The notes under the pieces were generated by a model that saw only the letters and a program-made list of their open reading frames with translations, was not told the DNA's origin and ran no database searches. Shown here in pieces: positions 18,368 through 27,467 of a stretch of 38,809 bases of DNA. The stretch is from the NCBI GenBank assembly GCA_903857665.1, contig CAIOFV010000165.1, positions 1-38,809 on the forward strand. The letters are read 5' to 3'. A program made the translations under genes and the position numbers. Origin of the DNA: an uncultured Myxococcales bacterium (GTDB taxonomy: Bacteria > Myxococcota_A > UBA9042 > DTJE01). The number at the start of each line of letters is the position of its first letter. Positions within the stretch are counted from its first letter, which is position 1.

Positions 18368-19136
18368 CGAAGACAAGTGCGACGGGTGCGGATACTGCGC
18401 TGTGGCCTGCCACGAGGGCGCCATCCGGGTGATCGACGGCAAGGCACGACTGGTGTCCGAAATCTATTGCGACGGCCTCGGGGCCTGCCTCGGCGAATGC
18501 CCGCAGGGTGCAATTTCGATGGAGCGGCGCGAGGCGGCCGGGTTCCTCGGTCCCGCGCCGGGTTCCCCCGCGTTGGGAGGCTTCGAACCGGATGCGGTCC
18601 AGGGGGAGGCCGTTCGCGCGGCCTTCTCGAGGGCGATGGGCCAGGCGCCCGTGGCCCATGCCGGGCACTCGCCCTCCGGCGGCTGCCCCGGGTCGGCCCT
18701 GCGGGACCTGCGACCGGCGGGAACAGTGCACTCGCCCGTCCCTCCATCGCCCGCCGCCGGTTCGCGGCTGGGGCATTGGCCGGTTCAACTGATGCTGGTG
18801 CCTCCGGGCGCCCCGTTCCTGAAGGGGGCCCACCTGGTGGTCTGCGCGGACTGCGTGCCGTTCGCCGTCCCGGACTTCCACGCCCGCTACCTCGACGGCA
18901 AGTCCATCGTGGTCGGGTGCCCGAAGCTGGACGACCTGCCGCACTACCACGAGAAACTGGCGGCCATCGTGGCCCAGGCCAGGCCGGCGTCGCTGACGGT
19001 GGTCCGCATGGAGGTGCCGTGCTGCGGGGGCATCGTACGGGCGGTGGTCGATGCCCGGGATGCGGTCGCCCCGAACCTGCTGGTCGAGGTCCACACGGTG
19101 GGCATCGAGGGCGGCATCTCGCGCCAGGTCGTCTAG
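18342..19136 (+). CDS. Fe-S protein: ferredoxin-like N-terminus plus Cys-rich domain of unknown function
   Basis: A 264-residue cytoplasmic protein. The N-terminus has a full 4Fe-4S motif (Cys13, 16, 19, 23 in CDGCGYCAVAC) and a second, incomplete one (CDGLGACLGECP: Cys43, 49, 53, with Leu46 at the usual second Cys). A Pro/Gly-rich variable stretch (about 65-150) leads to a conserved C-terminal part from HWPVQLMLVPP. That part holds VVCADCVPFA, GCPKLDD and VPCCGG, whose cysteines could bind another metal centre. Such proteins are known from anaerobes, often beside redox enzymes, but I know of no assigned function. It overlaps the Rrf2 gene by 26 bases and has its own ribosome site (GGAGG). 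Expression is probably controlled by that regulator. Confidence 0.85.
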   Translation: MQRTIIRIDEDKCDGCGYCAVACHEGAIRVIDGKARLVSEIYCDGLGACLGECPQGAISMERREAAGFLGPAPGSPALGGFEPDAVQGEAVRAAFSRAMGQAPVAHAGHSPSGGCPGSALRDLRPAGTVHSPVPPSPAAGSRLGHWPVQLMLVPPGAPFLKGAHLVVCADCVPFAVPDFHARYLDGKSIVVGCPKLDDLPHYHEKLAAIVAQARPASLTVVRMEVPCCGGIVRAVVDARDAVAPNLLVEVHTVGIEGGISRQVV

Positions 19137-19149
19137 CGTCCCCCCGGAT

Positions 19150-20058
19150 TCACGCAATCAGACCGTCGGGCGGCGGGGCGATGACCACCAACCGTTCGCC
19201 GTCGCGCCGGGGCAGTACCAGTTTCCAGGCGTGCAGCTGATAGCCGCAGTCCCCCGGCTTCGCAGGCGCTTCGCCCGGGGCGGGCAGGCGCGGGTGCCCC
19301 CCAGGCCCGTACAAGGGATCGCCCGCCAGCGGATGCCCCGCCCAGGCCAGGTGGATGCGGATCTGCTGGTTGCGGCCCGTGGCGATGGCGACCCGCACGA
19401 TCGATTCGTCCCGAACGACCTCGCGCAGCAGCACATCGACTCGCGTCGAGGCCGGCTTGCCGTCGGGGGTCACGCCCGACACGTAGCCCAGGGGAGGGTA
19501 GGGCACGCGGCCGATGGGTTCCTCCACGGTGAACCGATCGGGCAGCGAGATGCCCTCGACACGGGCCAGGTAGGTCTTTTCGACGCGGCGAGCCGCGAAG
19601 GCCCGGCACAGGAGGCGGGCGGCGTCGGTGGACCGGGCGAAGGCCACCGCGCCTGACGTTCCCGTGTCCAGGCGGTGCACCGGCCGCACGTCGGTTCCGA
19701 ACCGTCGCTGGGCCAGGCGCAGCAGCGTGTTGTCCTGGCACCCGGCGCCGGGCAGCACCGGCAGGCCCGCCGGCTTGTGGAAGACCAGGCAATCGGCATC
19801 CTCGTACAGCACCGGTGCATCCAGCGGCACGTCGGGCTCGTCCCACGGAGGCCGGCTGTACTCGAGGCTGTCGCATGCGGCCACGAGGTCGCCTGCGGAC
19901 AGGATCCGGCCGGCGCGGGCGACGAGGCCGGCCTCGATGCGCCGTCGCCATTCCTCGCGATCGGCCCGCAGGTAGGTGCCGGCGTAGAAATCCAGCACGG
20001 TCATGCCGTCGGACCTGCCGGGAACCCGGTCGCGAAACGTGTAGCCGCCGTTGCGCAT
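19150..20058 (-). CDS. RluA-family pseudouridine synthase
   Basis: A 302-residue enzyme that isomerises uridine to pseudouridine in RNA. The catalytic motif is RPVHRLDTGTSG with Asp131. Other family marks are LVFHKPAGLPV (91-101), the middle motif KTYLA, and GRNQQIRIHLAWAGHPLAGD near the C-terminus. Residues about 27-70 resemble a degenerate S4 RNA-binding domain. The target site in rRNA or tRNA cannot be told from the sequence. The ATG at 20058 is chosen because the conserved region begins after it and upstream codons fall in the divergent promoter. It faces the Fe-S gene with only 13 bases between the two stops. Confidence 0.9.
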   Translation of the reverse strand: MRNGGYTFRDRVPGRSDGMTVLDFYAGTYLRADREEWRRRIEAGLVARAGRILSAGDLVAACDSLEYSRPPWDEPDVPLDAPVLYEDADCLVFHKPAGLPVLPGAGCQDNTLLRLAQRRFGTDVRPVHRLDTGTSGAVAFARSTDAARLLCRAFAARRVEKTYLARVEGISLPDRFTVEEPIGRVPYPPLGYVSGVTPDGKPASTRVDVLLREVVRDESIVRVAIATGRNQQIRIHLAWAGHPLAGDPLYGPGGHPRLPAPGEAPAKPGDCGYQLHAWKLVLPRRDGERLVVIAPPPDGLIA

Positions 20059-20075
20059 GACGCCGCCTCGTCGGC

Positions 20076-20082
20076 TATTGTA
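20076..20082. promoter_or_regulatory. Overlapping divergent -10 boxes between rluA-like and epimerase genes
   Basis: The palindrome CTATTGTAG contains TATTGT on the plus strand (20076-20081) and TACAAT on the minus strand (20077-20082). Each is at a sensible distance from its gene: 31 bases to the epimerase ATG and 18 bases to the synthase ATG. For the plus direction TTGCGC (20051-20056) with a 19-base spacer is a possible -35. Confidence 0.5.
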
Positions 20083-20112
20083 GTGGACGTCCGCGTTCAT
20101 CCGGGGAGGAAC

Positions 20113-21093
20113 ATGGGATCCGCCGGTCCGGTCGTCGTCACAGGGGCATCCGGGCACCTGGGTGCGAACCTGGTACGGGGCCTTCTGGCCGCCGGTCACG
20201 AGGTGCGCTGCGTCGTGCGCCGGGACACCCGTGCCCTCGACGGCCTGCCTGTGGTCCGGGTCTCCGGGGATGTCCTGGACCCCGCCTCCCTGGGCGCGGC
20301 GTTCCGCGGCGCCGAGGTCGTGTACCACCTGGCGGCCGTGATTTCCCTGTCGGGGGACCCGGATGGGCGGGTGGCGCGGGTGAACGTCGAGGGGACCCGC
20401 AACGTGGTGGAGGCCTGCCGTGGCGCGGGGGTCCGGCGGCTGGTCCATTTCGGGTCGATCCACGCGGCGTGGACGGGGGACAGCGGGAGTCGGGGCCTCA
20501 CCGACTACGATCGTTCGAAGGCGGCATCCCTGGCCGTGGTGGCGGCCGCGATTGCCGGGGGGATGGACGCGGTGGTCGTGCACCCGACCAGCGTGCTGGG
20601 TCCCTGCGACTTCAAGCCGTCCCGACAGGGGGACCTGGTGTGGCGGCTGGCGACCGGGCGGATGCCGGCCCTGCTGAAGGGCGGGTTCGACTGGGTGGAC
20701 GCGCGGGACGTGGCCGCCGGCGCCATCGCTGCGGCGGATCGCGGGGGGCGCGGAGCGACGTACGTCCTGTCCGGCCGATACGCGACGTTGCGCGAGCTGG
20801 CCGACTGGGTCGAGGCCGCGTCGGGCGTCCGGGCCCCGCGCCTCGCCGCACCGATGGGGCTGGCAGCGATCGGGGCGCCCATCGTGGAGGCCTGGGGTCG
20901 TTTCCGGGGCACCGAACCGCTGTTCAACCGCGAATCGCTGGACGCCCTGCGCCACGGGCAGGCCTTCCCCCATGTCGAGGCCGCCCGGGACCTGGGCTAC
21001 GACCCGCGCCCGCTCGAGGACACGGTCGCGGACACCGTCGCCTGGTTCAGGGGGCGCGCGGCCGGCGGATCGCCCCCGCCGAACAGCGCCTGA
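20113..21093 (+). CDS. NAD-dependent epimerase/dehydratase family protein
   Basis: A 326-residue extended short-chain dehydrogenase, nearest in style to dihydroflavonol-4-reductase and 3-beta-hydroxysteroid dehydrogenase-like proteins. The nucleotide-binding loop is TGASGHLG (10-17). GDVLD and YHLAAVISL follow the family pattern, and YDRSK supplies the catalytic Tyr and Lys. HPTSVLGP marks the substrate side. It probably oxidises or reduces a sugar or other alcohol with NAD(P); the substrate is unknown. GGGAGGA lies before the ATG. Its last 97 bases overlap the 3' end of the opposite-strand SRPBCC gene. Confidence 0.88.
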   Translation: MGSAGPVVVTGASGHLGANLVRGLLAAGHEVRCVVRRDTRALDGLPVVRVSGDVLDPASLGAAFRGAEVVYHLAAVISLSGDPDGRVARVNVEGTRNVVEACRGAGVRRLVHFGSIHAAWTGDSGSRGLTDYDRSKAASLAVVAAAIAGGMDAVVVHPTSVLGPCDFKPSRQGDLVWRLATGRMPALLKGGFDWVDARDVAAGAIAAADRGGRGATYVLSGRYATLRELADWVEAASGVRAPRLAAPMGLAAIGAPIVEAWGRFRGTEPLFNRESLDALRHGQAFPHVEAARDLGYDPRPLEDTVADTVAWFRGRAAGGSPPPNSA

Positions 21094-21545
21094 AGGACGG
21101 CCTTCCGGTGCGCGAAGATCCGCTCGACATCCGGCCGCACCACGAACCTCAACACCAGGGGACCGCCAGGCGACGCGTAGCGCACGTCGTCGATCACGAC
21201 GGTCCCGCCGTCCCGTTCCTCGAAGCGATGTTCGTGCCGCCAGGAGGTGTACGGGCCCTTCAACTGTTCGTCCACGAACCGGTACGGGGGTTCCCACGCG
21301 GCGATCCGGGTCCGCCACCGCATCGGGACGCCGTGGACGCCGATCCGGTAGTCGATCAGGGTCCCTTCGGCCATCCGGATCGGGCCTTTCGTCAGGATCC
21401 GGAAGGACACCCACTCGGGGGTCATCCGTTCGAGGTTCGTGGCGTCGGCGAAGAAGGGGAAGACCTCGGACAGCGGCAGTGGCAGCCAGATCTCGCTGTG
21501 CAGGTGCTGCTCGGAGCCCCTGGTCCAAGCGGTCCACAGTCCCAT
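20997..21545 (-). CDS. SRPBCC (START/Bet v1-like) ligand-binding protein
   Basis: A 182-residue protein with the bacterial SRPBCC pattern: HSEIWLPLPLSEVFPFFADA, then NLERMTPEW, later DYRIGVHGVPMRWRTRI and a closing helix FAHRKAVLQALFG. It forms a hydrophobic pocket, so it may bind or modify a small lipid-like molecule; no enzyme role can be assigned. I choose the ATG at 21545 because the conserved strand begins soon after. A longer frame to a TTG at 21659 adds Pro-rich, unconserved sequence without a ribosome site. The last 32 residues (GGDPPAARPLNQ onward) go beyond the usual fold end and overlap the epimerase gene tail to tail. It lies 118 bases downstream of the GlnRS gene on the same strand. 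Confidence 0.8.
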   Translation of the reverse strand: MGLWTAWTRGSEQHLHSEIWLPLPLSEVFPFFADATNLERMTPEWVSFRILTKGPIRMAEGTLIDYRIGVHGVPMRWRTRIAAWEPPYRFVDEQLKGPYTSWRHEHRFEERDGGTVVIDDVRYASPGGPLVLRFVVRPDVERIFAHRKAVLQALFGGGDPPAARPLNQATVSATVSSSGRGS

Positions 21546-21663
21546 GGCGATCCCTTCGAGGCACCGGTTGCCGAGGAACAACGTGGGGACGATCGGGGGG
21601 GAGGGCAAGTCGGGCAGGGGGGACTGGACGGGGAAGGCGGCACCCCGGCCAGCGTCCAAGGCG

Positions 21664-23862
<2,199 letters not shown>

Positions 23863-23897
23863 CGTGTCCTCGCGCGTGCGGGCCGAAAGTCGCGCGT

Positions 23898-23926
23898 ACT
23901 GTACCCCCGGGGCGGCCGGGAGGCAA
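23898..23926 (-). promoter_or_regulatory. Sigma-70-type promoter of the GlnRS gene
   Basis: Minus strand: TTGCCT (23921-23926), a spacer of exactly 17 bases and TACAGT (23898-23903), 35 bases before the ATG. It lies between the hydrolase stop and the GlnRS start, so GlnRS has its own promoter. Confidence 0.6.
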
Positions 23927-23928
23927 CG

Positions 23929-24606
23929 TCACCCGGCCCTGCGGGCCGTAGACAGGAACGCGATCAACTCGGGGTCGGCATAGGCCCGCTCCCAGGCCTC
24001 GTCGTGTCCGGCGTTCGGATATACCGTGAACCGGACGTCGCCTCCCGCTGCGACCAGCGCGCGGACCATCGCCTCCGAATCGGACACCGGGACCTGGGTG
24101 TCGAGGGCCCCGTGGAACACCCGGCAGGGCACGTGGCGCAGCCGTCCCGCACGCGACGGGTTGCCGCCTCCGCACACGGTCGCCAGGGCCGCGAACAGCC
24201 CGGGACGGTACATCGCCAGCGACCAGGCGGCCTCCGCGCCCAGGCTGAGGCCCGTCACGGACACCCGTTCCGGATCCACCGGGAATGTCGCGATCGCATG
24301 CTCCAGCAGCGCCGACAGCGCGCGGACCGACCATCGCCGTCCGGCGGGGCACTGGGGGGCCAGCAGCACGAACGGCAGATCCAGGCCGTCCGCGACCTGC
24401 CGGGGCAGCCCATGGCGGGTCACGAGGGCCAGGACGTCCCCGCGCTCGTCGGAACCGTGCAGGAACAGCACCAGCGGCAGCAGCCGGGCGCCTCCACGGC
24501 GTGGACGCGGCAGGTGCACGAGGTACCCGTATCCCGTCTTCCCGGGAACGCCGCAAGCCCCATCGCGCAGCACGCCCGCCTCCTTCCTCCGTCCCGCCGG
24601 ATCCAT
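23929..24606 (-). CDS. Alpha/beta hydrolase, esterase-like
   Basis: A 225-residue hydrolase of the small esterase/feruloyl-esterase-like type. The oxyanion region is LVLFLHGSDERGD. The nucleophile elbow is GLSLG with Ser121. Asp169 (HGALDTQVP) and His201 (NAGHDEAW) complete the triad. No signal peptide is visible, so it should act in the cytoplasm. It starts 27 bases after the stop of the ATP-grasp gene on the same strand, and the two probably form an operon. The natural substrate is unknown; the partner gene hints that it hydrolyses an ester or amide related to the ATP-grasp product, which is inference. Confidence 0.85.
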   Translation of the reverse strand: MDPAGRRKEAGVLRDGACGVPGKTGYGYLVHLPRPRRGGARLLPLVLFLHGSDERGDVLALVTRHGLPRQVADGLDLPFVLLAPQCPAGRRWSVRALSALLEHAIATFPVDPERVSVTGLSLGAEAAWSLAMYRPGLFAALATVCGGGNPSRAGRLRHVPCRVFHGALDTQVPVSDSEAMVRALVAAGGDVRFTVYPNAGHDEAWERAYADPELIAFLSTARRAG

Positions 24607-24633
24607 CGCCTGTCACCCCCGGGTCGCCCGGTG

Positions 24634-25539
24634 TCAGCACCCCTTCCGGGCGTTTCCGATCCTCTGCGCCACGTGGGCGATCCGGGCCGCAACGCACTGC
24701 ACGATCGGATCGGGGATCCCGTCCGCGTGCTGGCTGGCCAGCCGCAGGTCGCACATGTCGTTCACGTAGTCCACGGCCACCAGGCGCCCGTCCTCGCACA
24801 GGGCGACCTCGGTCGAAAACAGCGTCATCCCCGCGACGTTGGCGACGGCCTCGGCCAGGGGCGCCATGCCCCCCAGCCACGGGGCGCGCAGATCCTCGGG
24901 CCGCAGTTCCGAGTAGCCGCGCGTCACCGGGTTCCAGAAGCAGGGGTGCACCTCACCCAGGCAATAGAGGGCCCGGAAATAGGCGGGCCGCCCGCCCAGG
25001 TCCTGCGTTCGGATGAACTCCTGGACCAGGTGGGATTCCGCGGGACGCAGGGCACGCGCCCGGTCCACGTCGGCCTCGCACACCGCATCCAGCACGACGC
25101 CTTCGCCGCCGCACCCGTGGGCCGGCTTGACCACGAACGGCGCCCCGACGCGCGGCAACTGTTCGCGGTCCCAGCGCTCTTCCTCGTCCAGGGCCGACGT
25201 CACGATCGTCCAGGGGACCTCGACGCCCACCGACATCAGCGCCAGGTGCATGCGCGCCTTGTCCACGGCTGCGGGCACACGGTCGGGGTCGTTCAGCACC
25301 AGCGACCCGCGGCTGCGGGCGAGGACGGCGATCCGCAGGGCGTCATCGAGGACGTCCGACGACCGGTCCAGCACCACGGCGGGGGCGTCGTCGCCCGTCT
25401 GCAGCAGGTCCCGGGCCGCGGCCACATCGCCGGGCCCGACGAGGGTCGTGGACACGCCCGCGGCATGAGCCTCGGCGGCCACGGCTTCGACAAAGGCCGC
25501 ATCCCAGGCCCACTCCCAGAGGATCCACAGGTCGGTCAA
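24634..25539 (-). CDS. ATP-grasp domain protein of unknown substrate
   Basis: A 301-residue protein with the RimK-like ATP-grasp layout. About 1-85 is an N-terminal alpha/beta domain. FVVKPAHGCGGEGVVL (135-150) gives the ATP-binding Lys138 and glycine loop. LVQEFI (171-176) supplies the hinge Glu. FSTEVALCEDGRLVAVDYVND (241-261) holds the likely metal ligands Glu244, Asp257 and Asn260. Such enzymes join a carboxylate to an amine or thiol with ATP; I cannot name the substrates. It starts at TTG (25539) with GGAGG 6 bases upstream. An ATG inside that gap is out of frame and would stop after two codons. It is probably co-transcribed with the hydrolase. Confidence 0.85.
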   Translation of the reverse strand: MTDLWILWEWAWDAAFVEAVAAEAHAAGVSTTLVGPGDVAAARDLLQTGDDAPAVVLDRSSDVLDDALRIAVLARSRGSLVLNDPDRVPAAVDKARMHLALMSVGVEVPWTIVTSALDEEERWDREQLPRVGAPFVVKPAHGCGGEGVVLDAVCEADVDRARALRPAESHLVQEFIRTQDLGGRPAYFRALYCLGEVHPCFWNPVTRGYSELRPEDLRAPWLGGMAPLAEAVANVAGMTLFSTEVALCEDGRLVAVDYVNDMCDLRLASQHADGIPDPIVQCVAARIAHVAQRIGNARKGC

Positions 25540-25559
25540 GACATGCCTCCGCGCACCCG

Positions 25560-25565
25560 ATCCTA
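25560..25565 (-). promoter_or_regulatory. Possible -10 box (TAGGAT) of the ATP-grasp/hydrolase operon
   Basis: TAGGAT on the minus strand lies 20 bases before the TTG start, the same hexamer seen before the kinase gene at 2974. No clear -35. Confidence 0.4.
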
Positions 25566-25595
25566 CCGCGTTCGGCGTTCGGCGGCGCTGGCGGC

Positions 25596-25601
25596 TATAC
25601 T
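25596..25601 (+). promoter_or_regulatory. Possible -10 box (TATACT) of the radical SAM gene
   Basis: GGCTATACT lies 27 bases before the GTG start. TTCGGC (25571-25576) with a 19-base spacer is a weak -35. Confidence 0.45.
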
Positions 25602-25628
25602 CTGCGCAAGCCCCTGGCAGGGAATGTC

Positions 25629-26480
25629 GTGTCGATGGATCCGGCCCGGACCGATCGCGAAACGGGAAGTTCCGGGGGACCGGCGCCGGCGGTCACGCTG
25701 CACCGGGTGCCCTGCCGCGACGCCCTGTCGAAATGCGGGATCCCCGGGCTGGACCTCGGCCTGAACCCGTACGTCGGATGCGCCCATGACTGCGCCTATT
25801 GCTACGCGTCGTTCATGAAGCGCTTCACGGGACACGAGGACTCGTGGGGGACCTTCGTCGATGTCAAGGAGGGCCTGCTGGAGGCGCTGGGCCGCCAGGT
25901 TCGCCGCCTGCGGGCCGGCACCGTGATGATGTCCTCGGTCACCGACGCCTGGCAGCCTGTCGAGGCGACCGAAGGGCTGTCCCGGGCCTGCCTGCGCCTG
26001 CTGGCATCATCGCCGCTGAACCTGTCGATCCTGACCAAGTCGGACCTGGTCCTGCGGGACCTGGACCTCCTGTCGGCCTTCCACGACCTGTTTGCACAAC
26101 CCCGTGTGACCGTAGGGTTCTCGATCCCGACGATGTCCGACGAGATGGCCGCGTGGCTGGAGCCGGGGGCGCCGCCGCCTTCGCGACGCCTCGCCGCGTT
26201 GCAGGCGCTGTCGGAAGCCGGGATCCGGACGTGGGTGTTCGTGGCGCCGGTGCTGCCGGGCCTGGCGGATTCGAGCGCCGACCTGAAGGCCCTGGCGGTC
26301 GAGGCACGCCGGCGGGGCGCCGCGGAGGTGAAGGTCGATCCGATGAACTTCTACCCGGCGGCGCGGCATCGCGTGGAATCGTTGATCGCGCTGCACCGTC
26401 CTTCGGCCCTCCCGGCCTGGCGCGAGGCCGCGTCGCGGGCCGTCGCCTGGCGGCAGGACGTGTCGTCGTTCGAACCCTGA
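25629..26480 (+). CDS. Radical SAM protein, SplB/Rv2578c-like
   Basis: A 283-residue radical SAM enzyme. The cluster motif is CAHDCAYCY (Cys51, 55, 58), preceded by LNPYVG, typical of the group related to spore photoproduct lyase and mycobacterial Rv2578c. VTDAWQPVEA, the TKSDLVLRDLDLL stretch and FSIPTMSDE match the same group, as does the late MNFYP. It should generate a 5'-deoxyadenosyl radical; no reaction is established for this branch. The GTG at 25629 has AGGGA 5 bases before it; the ATG two codons later is an alternative. It is divergent from the ATP-grasp gene and stands alone. Confidence 0.88.
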   Translation: MSMDPARTDRETGSSGGPAPAVTLHRVPCRDALSKCGIPGLDLGLNPYVGCAHDCAYCYASFMKRFTGHEDSWGTFVDVKEGLLEALGRQVRRLRAGTVMMSSVTDAWQPVEATEGLSRACLRLLASSPLNLSILTKSDLVLRDLDLLSAFHDLFAQPRVTVGFSIPTMSDEMAAWLEPGAPPPSRRLAALQALSEAGIRTWVFVAPVLPGLADSSADLKALAVEARRRGAAEVKVDPMNFYPAARHRVESLIALHRPSALPAWREAASRAVAWRQDVSSFEP

Positions 26481-26517
26481 ACCAAGGGTTGGTTCGTCAC
26501 CCGTTTTCCCCGGTAAT
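26471..26517 (+). terminator. Possible terminator overlapping the radical SAM stop codon
   Basis: AACCCT (26473-26478) can pair with AGGGTT (26485-26490), and CGAA/TTCG extend it outside. A short T-run (TTTT) follows near 26514. The stem includes the stop codon. Alternative pairings (GAACC/GGTTC) exist, so the exact fold is uncertain. Confidence 0.35.
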
Positions 26518-26574
26518 CGTCATGTTTTGTTCGCGACCCCCATTGATCTTGCAGCCAGAGGGCCAATATTCCGG

Positions 26575-26621
26575 ACTGTAATTGTCATGGATGCCTCGTG
26601 GGGAGGCGTCCACAAACTGTA
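26575..26621 (+). promoter_or_regulatory. Leader hairpin flanked by ACTGTA repeats upstream of the peroxiredoxin
   Basis: TGGATGCCTC (26588-26597) pairs with GAGGCGTCCA (26603-26612), 10 bp with one T-G pair and a 5-base loop. ACTGTA occurs on both sides, at 26575-26580 and 26616-26621. The element ends 17 bases before the ATG and overlaps no gene. A regulator site or RNA element controlling the peroxiredoxin is plausible. A possible promoter just upstream is TTGATC (26543-26548), 16 bases, AATATT (26565-26570). Confidence 0.45.
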
Positions 26622-26638
26622 TTACCTAGGAGGATCCC

Positions 26639-27229
26639 ATGGGAAACCAGTCTCTCGTCACCCAGCCCGCACCGACGTTCGTTGCCCCGGCCGTCAAGGG
26701 CCATGAAATCACCACGCTCGACCTGGCGTCGTACCGGGGCAAGTGGGTGGTTCTGTTCTTCTATCCGCTGGACTTCACGTTCGTCTGCCCGACGGAAATC
26801 ACCGCGTTTTCCGACGAGGTCGATGCCTTCCGGAAGCTGAACGCCGAGGTGATCGGCGCCTCGGTCGACAGCCAGTTCACGCACCTGGCGTGGGTGAACA
26901 CCCCCCGCGCCGACGGCGGCCTGGGCGAAATCCGCTTCCCGCTGGTGGCGGACCTGACCAAGAAGATCGCGTCGGACTACGGCGTCCTGCTGCCCGACGG
27001 CATCGCGCTGCGCGGACTGTTCATCATCGATCCGGAAGGGAAGGTCGCGTACCAGACCGTCCATGACCTGGGCATCGGTCGCAGCACCGCGGAAACCCTG
27101 CGGGTGCTGCAGGCGATCCAGTACACCCGCGAGCACGGCGAGGTCTGCCCGGCGAACTGGACCCCCGGCGCCGACACCATGAAGGGCGACACCGCCGGTT
27201 CGAAGACCTACTTCAAGAAGCACGGCTGA
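26639..27229 (+). CDS. Typical 2-Cys peroxiredoxin (AhpC/Prx1 type)
   Basis: A 196-residue cytoplasmic peroxidase that reduces hydrogen peroxide and alkyl peroxides. The peroxidatic Cys50 lies in DFTFVCPTE; the resolving Cys170 in GEVCPANW. Pro43 and Thr47 of the active site are present (YPLDFTFVC). It carries both GGLG (93-96) and a C-terminal YF (191-192), the two motifs linked to sensitivity to over-oxidation in eukaryotic-type peroxiredoxins. The length is that of the Prx1 subfamily. A near-ideal AGGAGG lies before the ATG, so strong translation is expected. It is a single-gene unit behind a structured leader. Confidence 0.95.
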   Translation: MGNQSLVTQPAPTFVAPAVKGHEITTLDLASYRGKWVVLFFYPLDFTFVCPTEITAFSDEVDAFRKLNAEVIGASVDSQFTHLAWVNTPRADGGLGEIRFPLVADLTKKIASDYGVLLPDGIALRGLFIIDPEGKVAYQTVHDLGIGRSTAETLRVLQAIQYTREHGEVCPANWTPGADTMKGDTAGSKTYFKKHG

Positions 27230-27401
27230 CCTCTCCCCCCCCGGCGGCCAGGCTCGCCCGGTGCGTTTCCGAGGGAGACCTTCGGAGGGTCTGGGGCGCC
27301 TCGGGTGCCTCCAGGGCCCCACCGCCCGGAACACGCCACCGGATCCGGCGCCTCGCGCCGCGAAGTGATAGGCTCGGCCTTCGCGAGGACGGGCCCGGAT
27401 C

Positions 27402-27422
27402 CCTCGGCGGCCCGGGCCGAGG
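27402..27422 (+). other. GC-rich hairpin in the gap before the GH1 gene
   Basis: CCTCGGC (27402-27408) pairs with GCCGAGG (27416-27422) over a 7-base loop. A weaker stem, AGACC/GGTCT (27276-27292), lies nearer the peroxiredoxin stop. Either could be a terminator or leader structure. I see no clear promoter in this 238-base gap. Confidence 0.25.
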
Positions 27423-27467
27423 CACGGCCGACCGCTGTGTGGGCGACGAAGCAGGGGGCAGGGCGCG

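Noticed and set aside
20059..21564. N-terminal extension of the pseudouridine synthase to 804 residues
   Set aside because: The extension runs antisense through the epimerase and its promoter; the conserved fold begins after the ATG at 20058.
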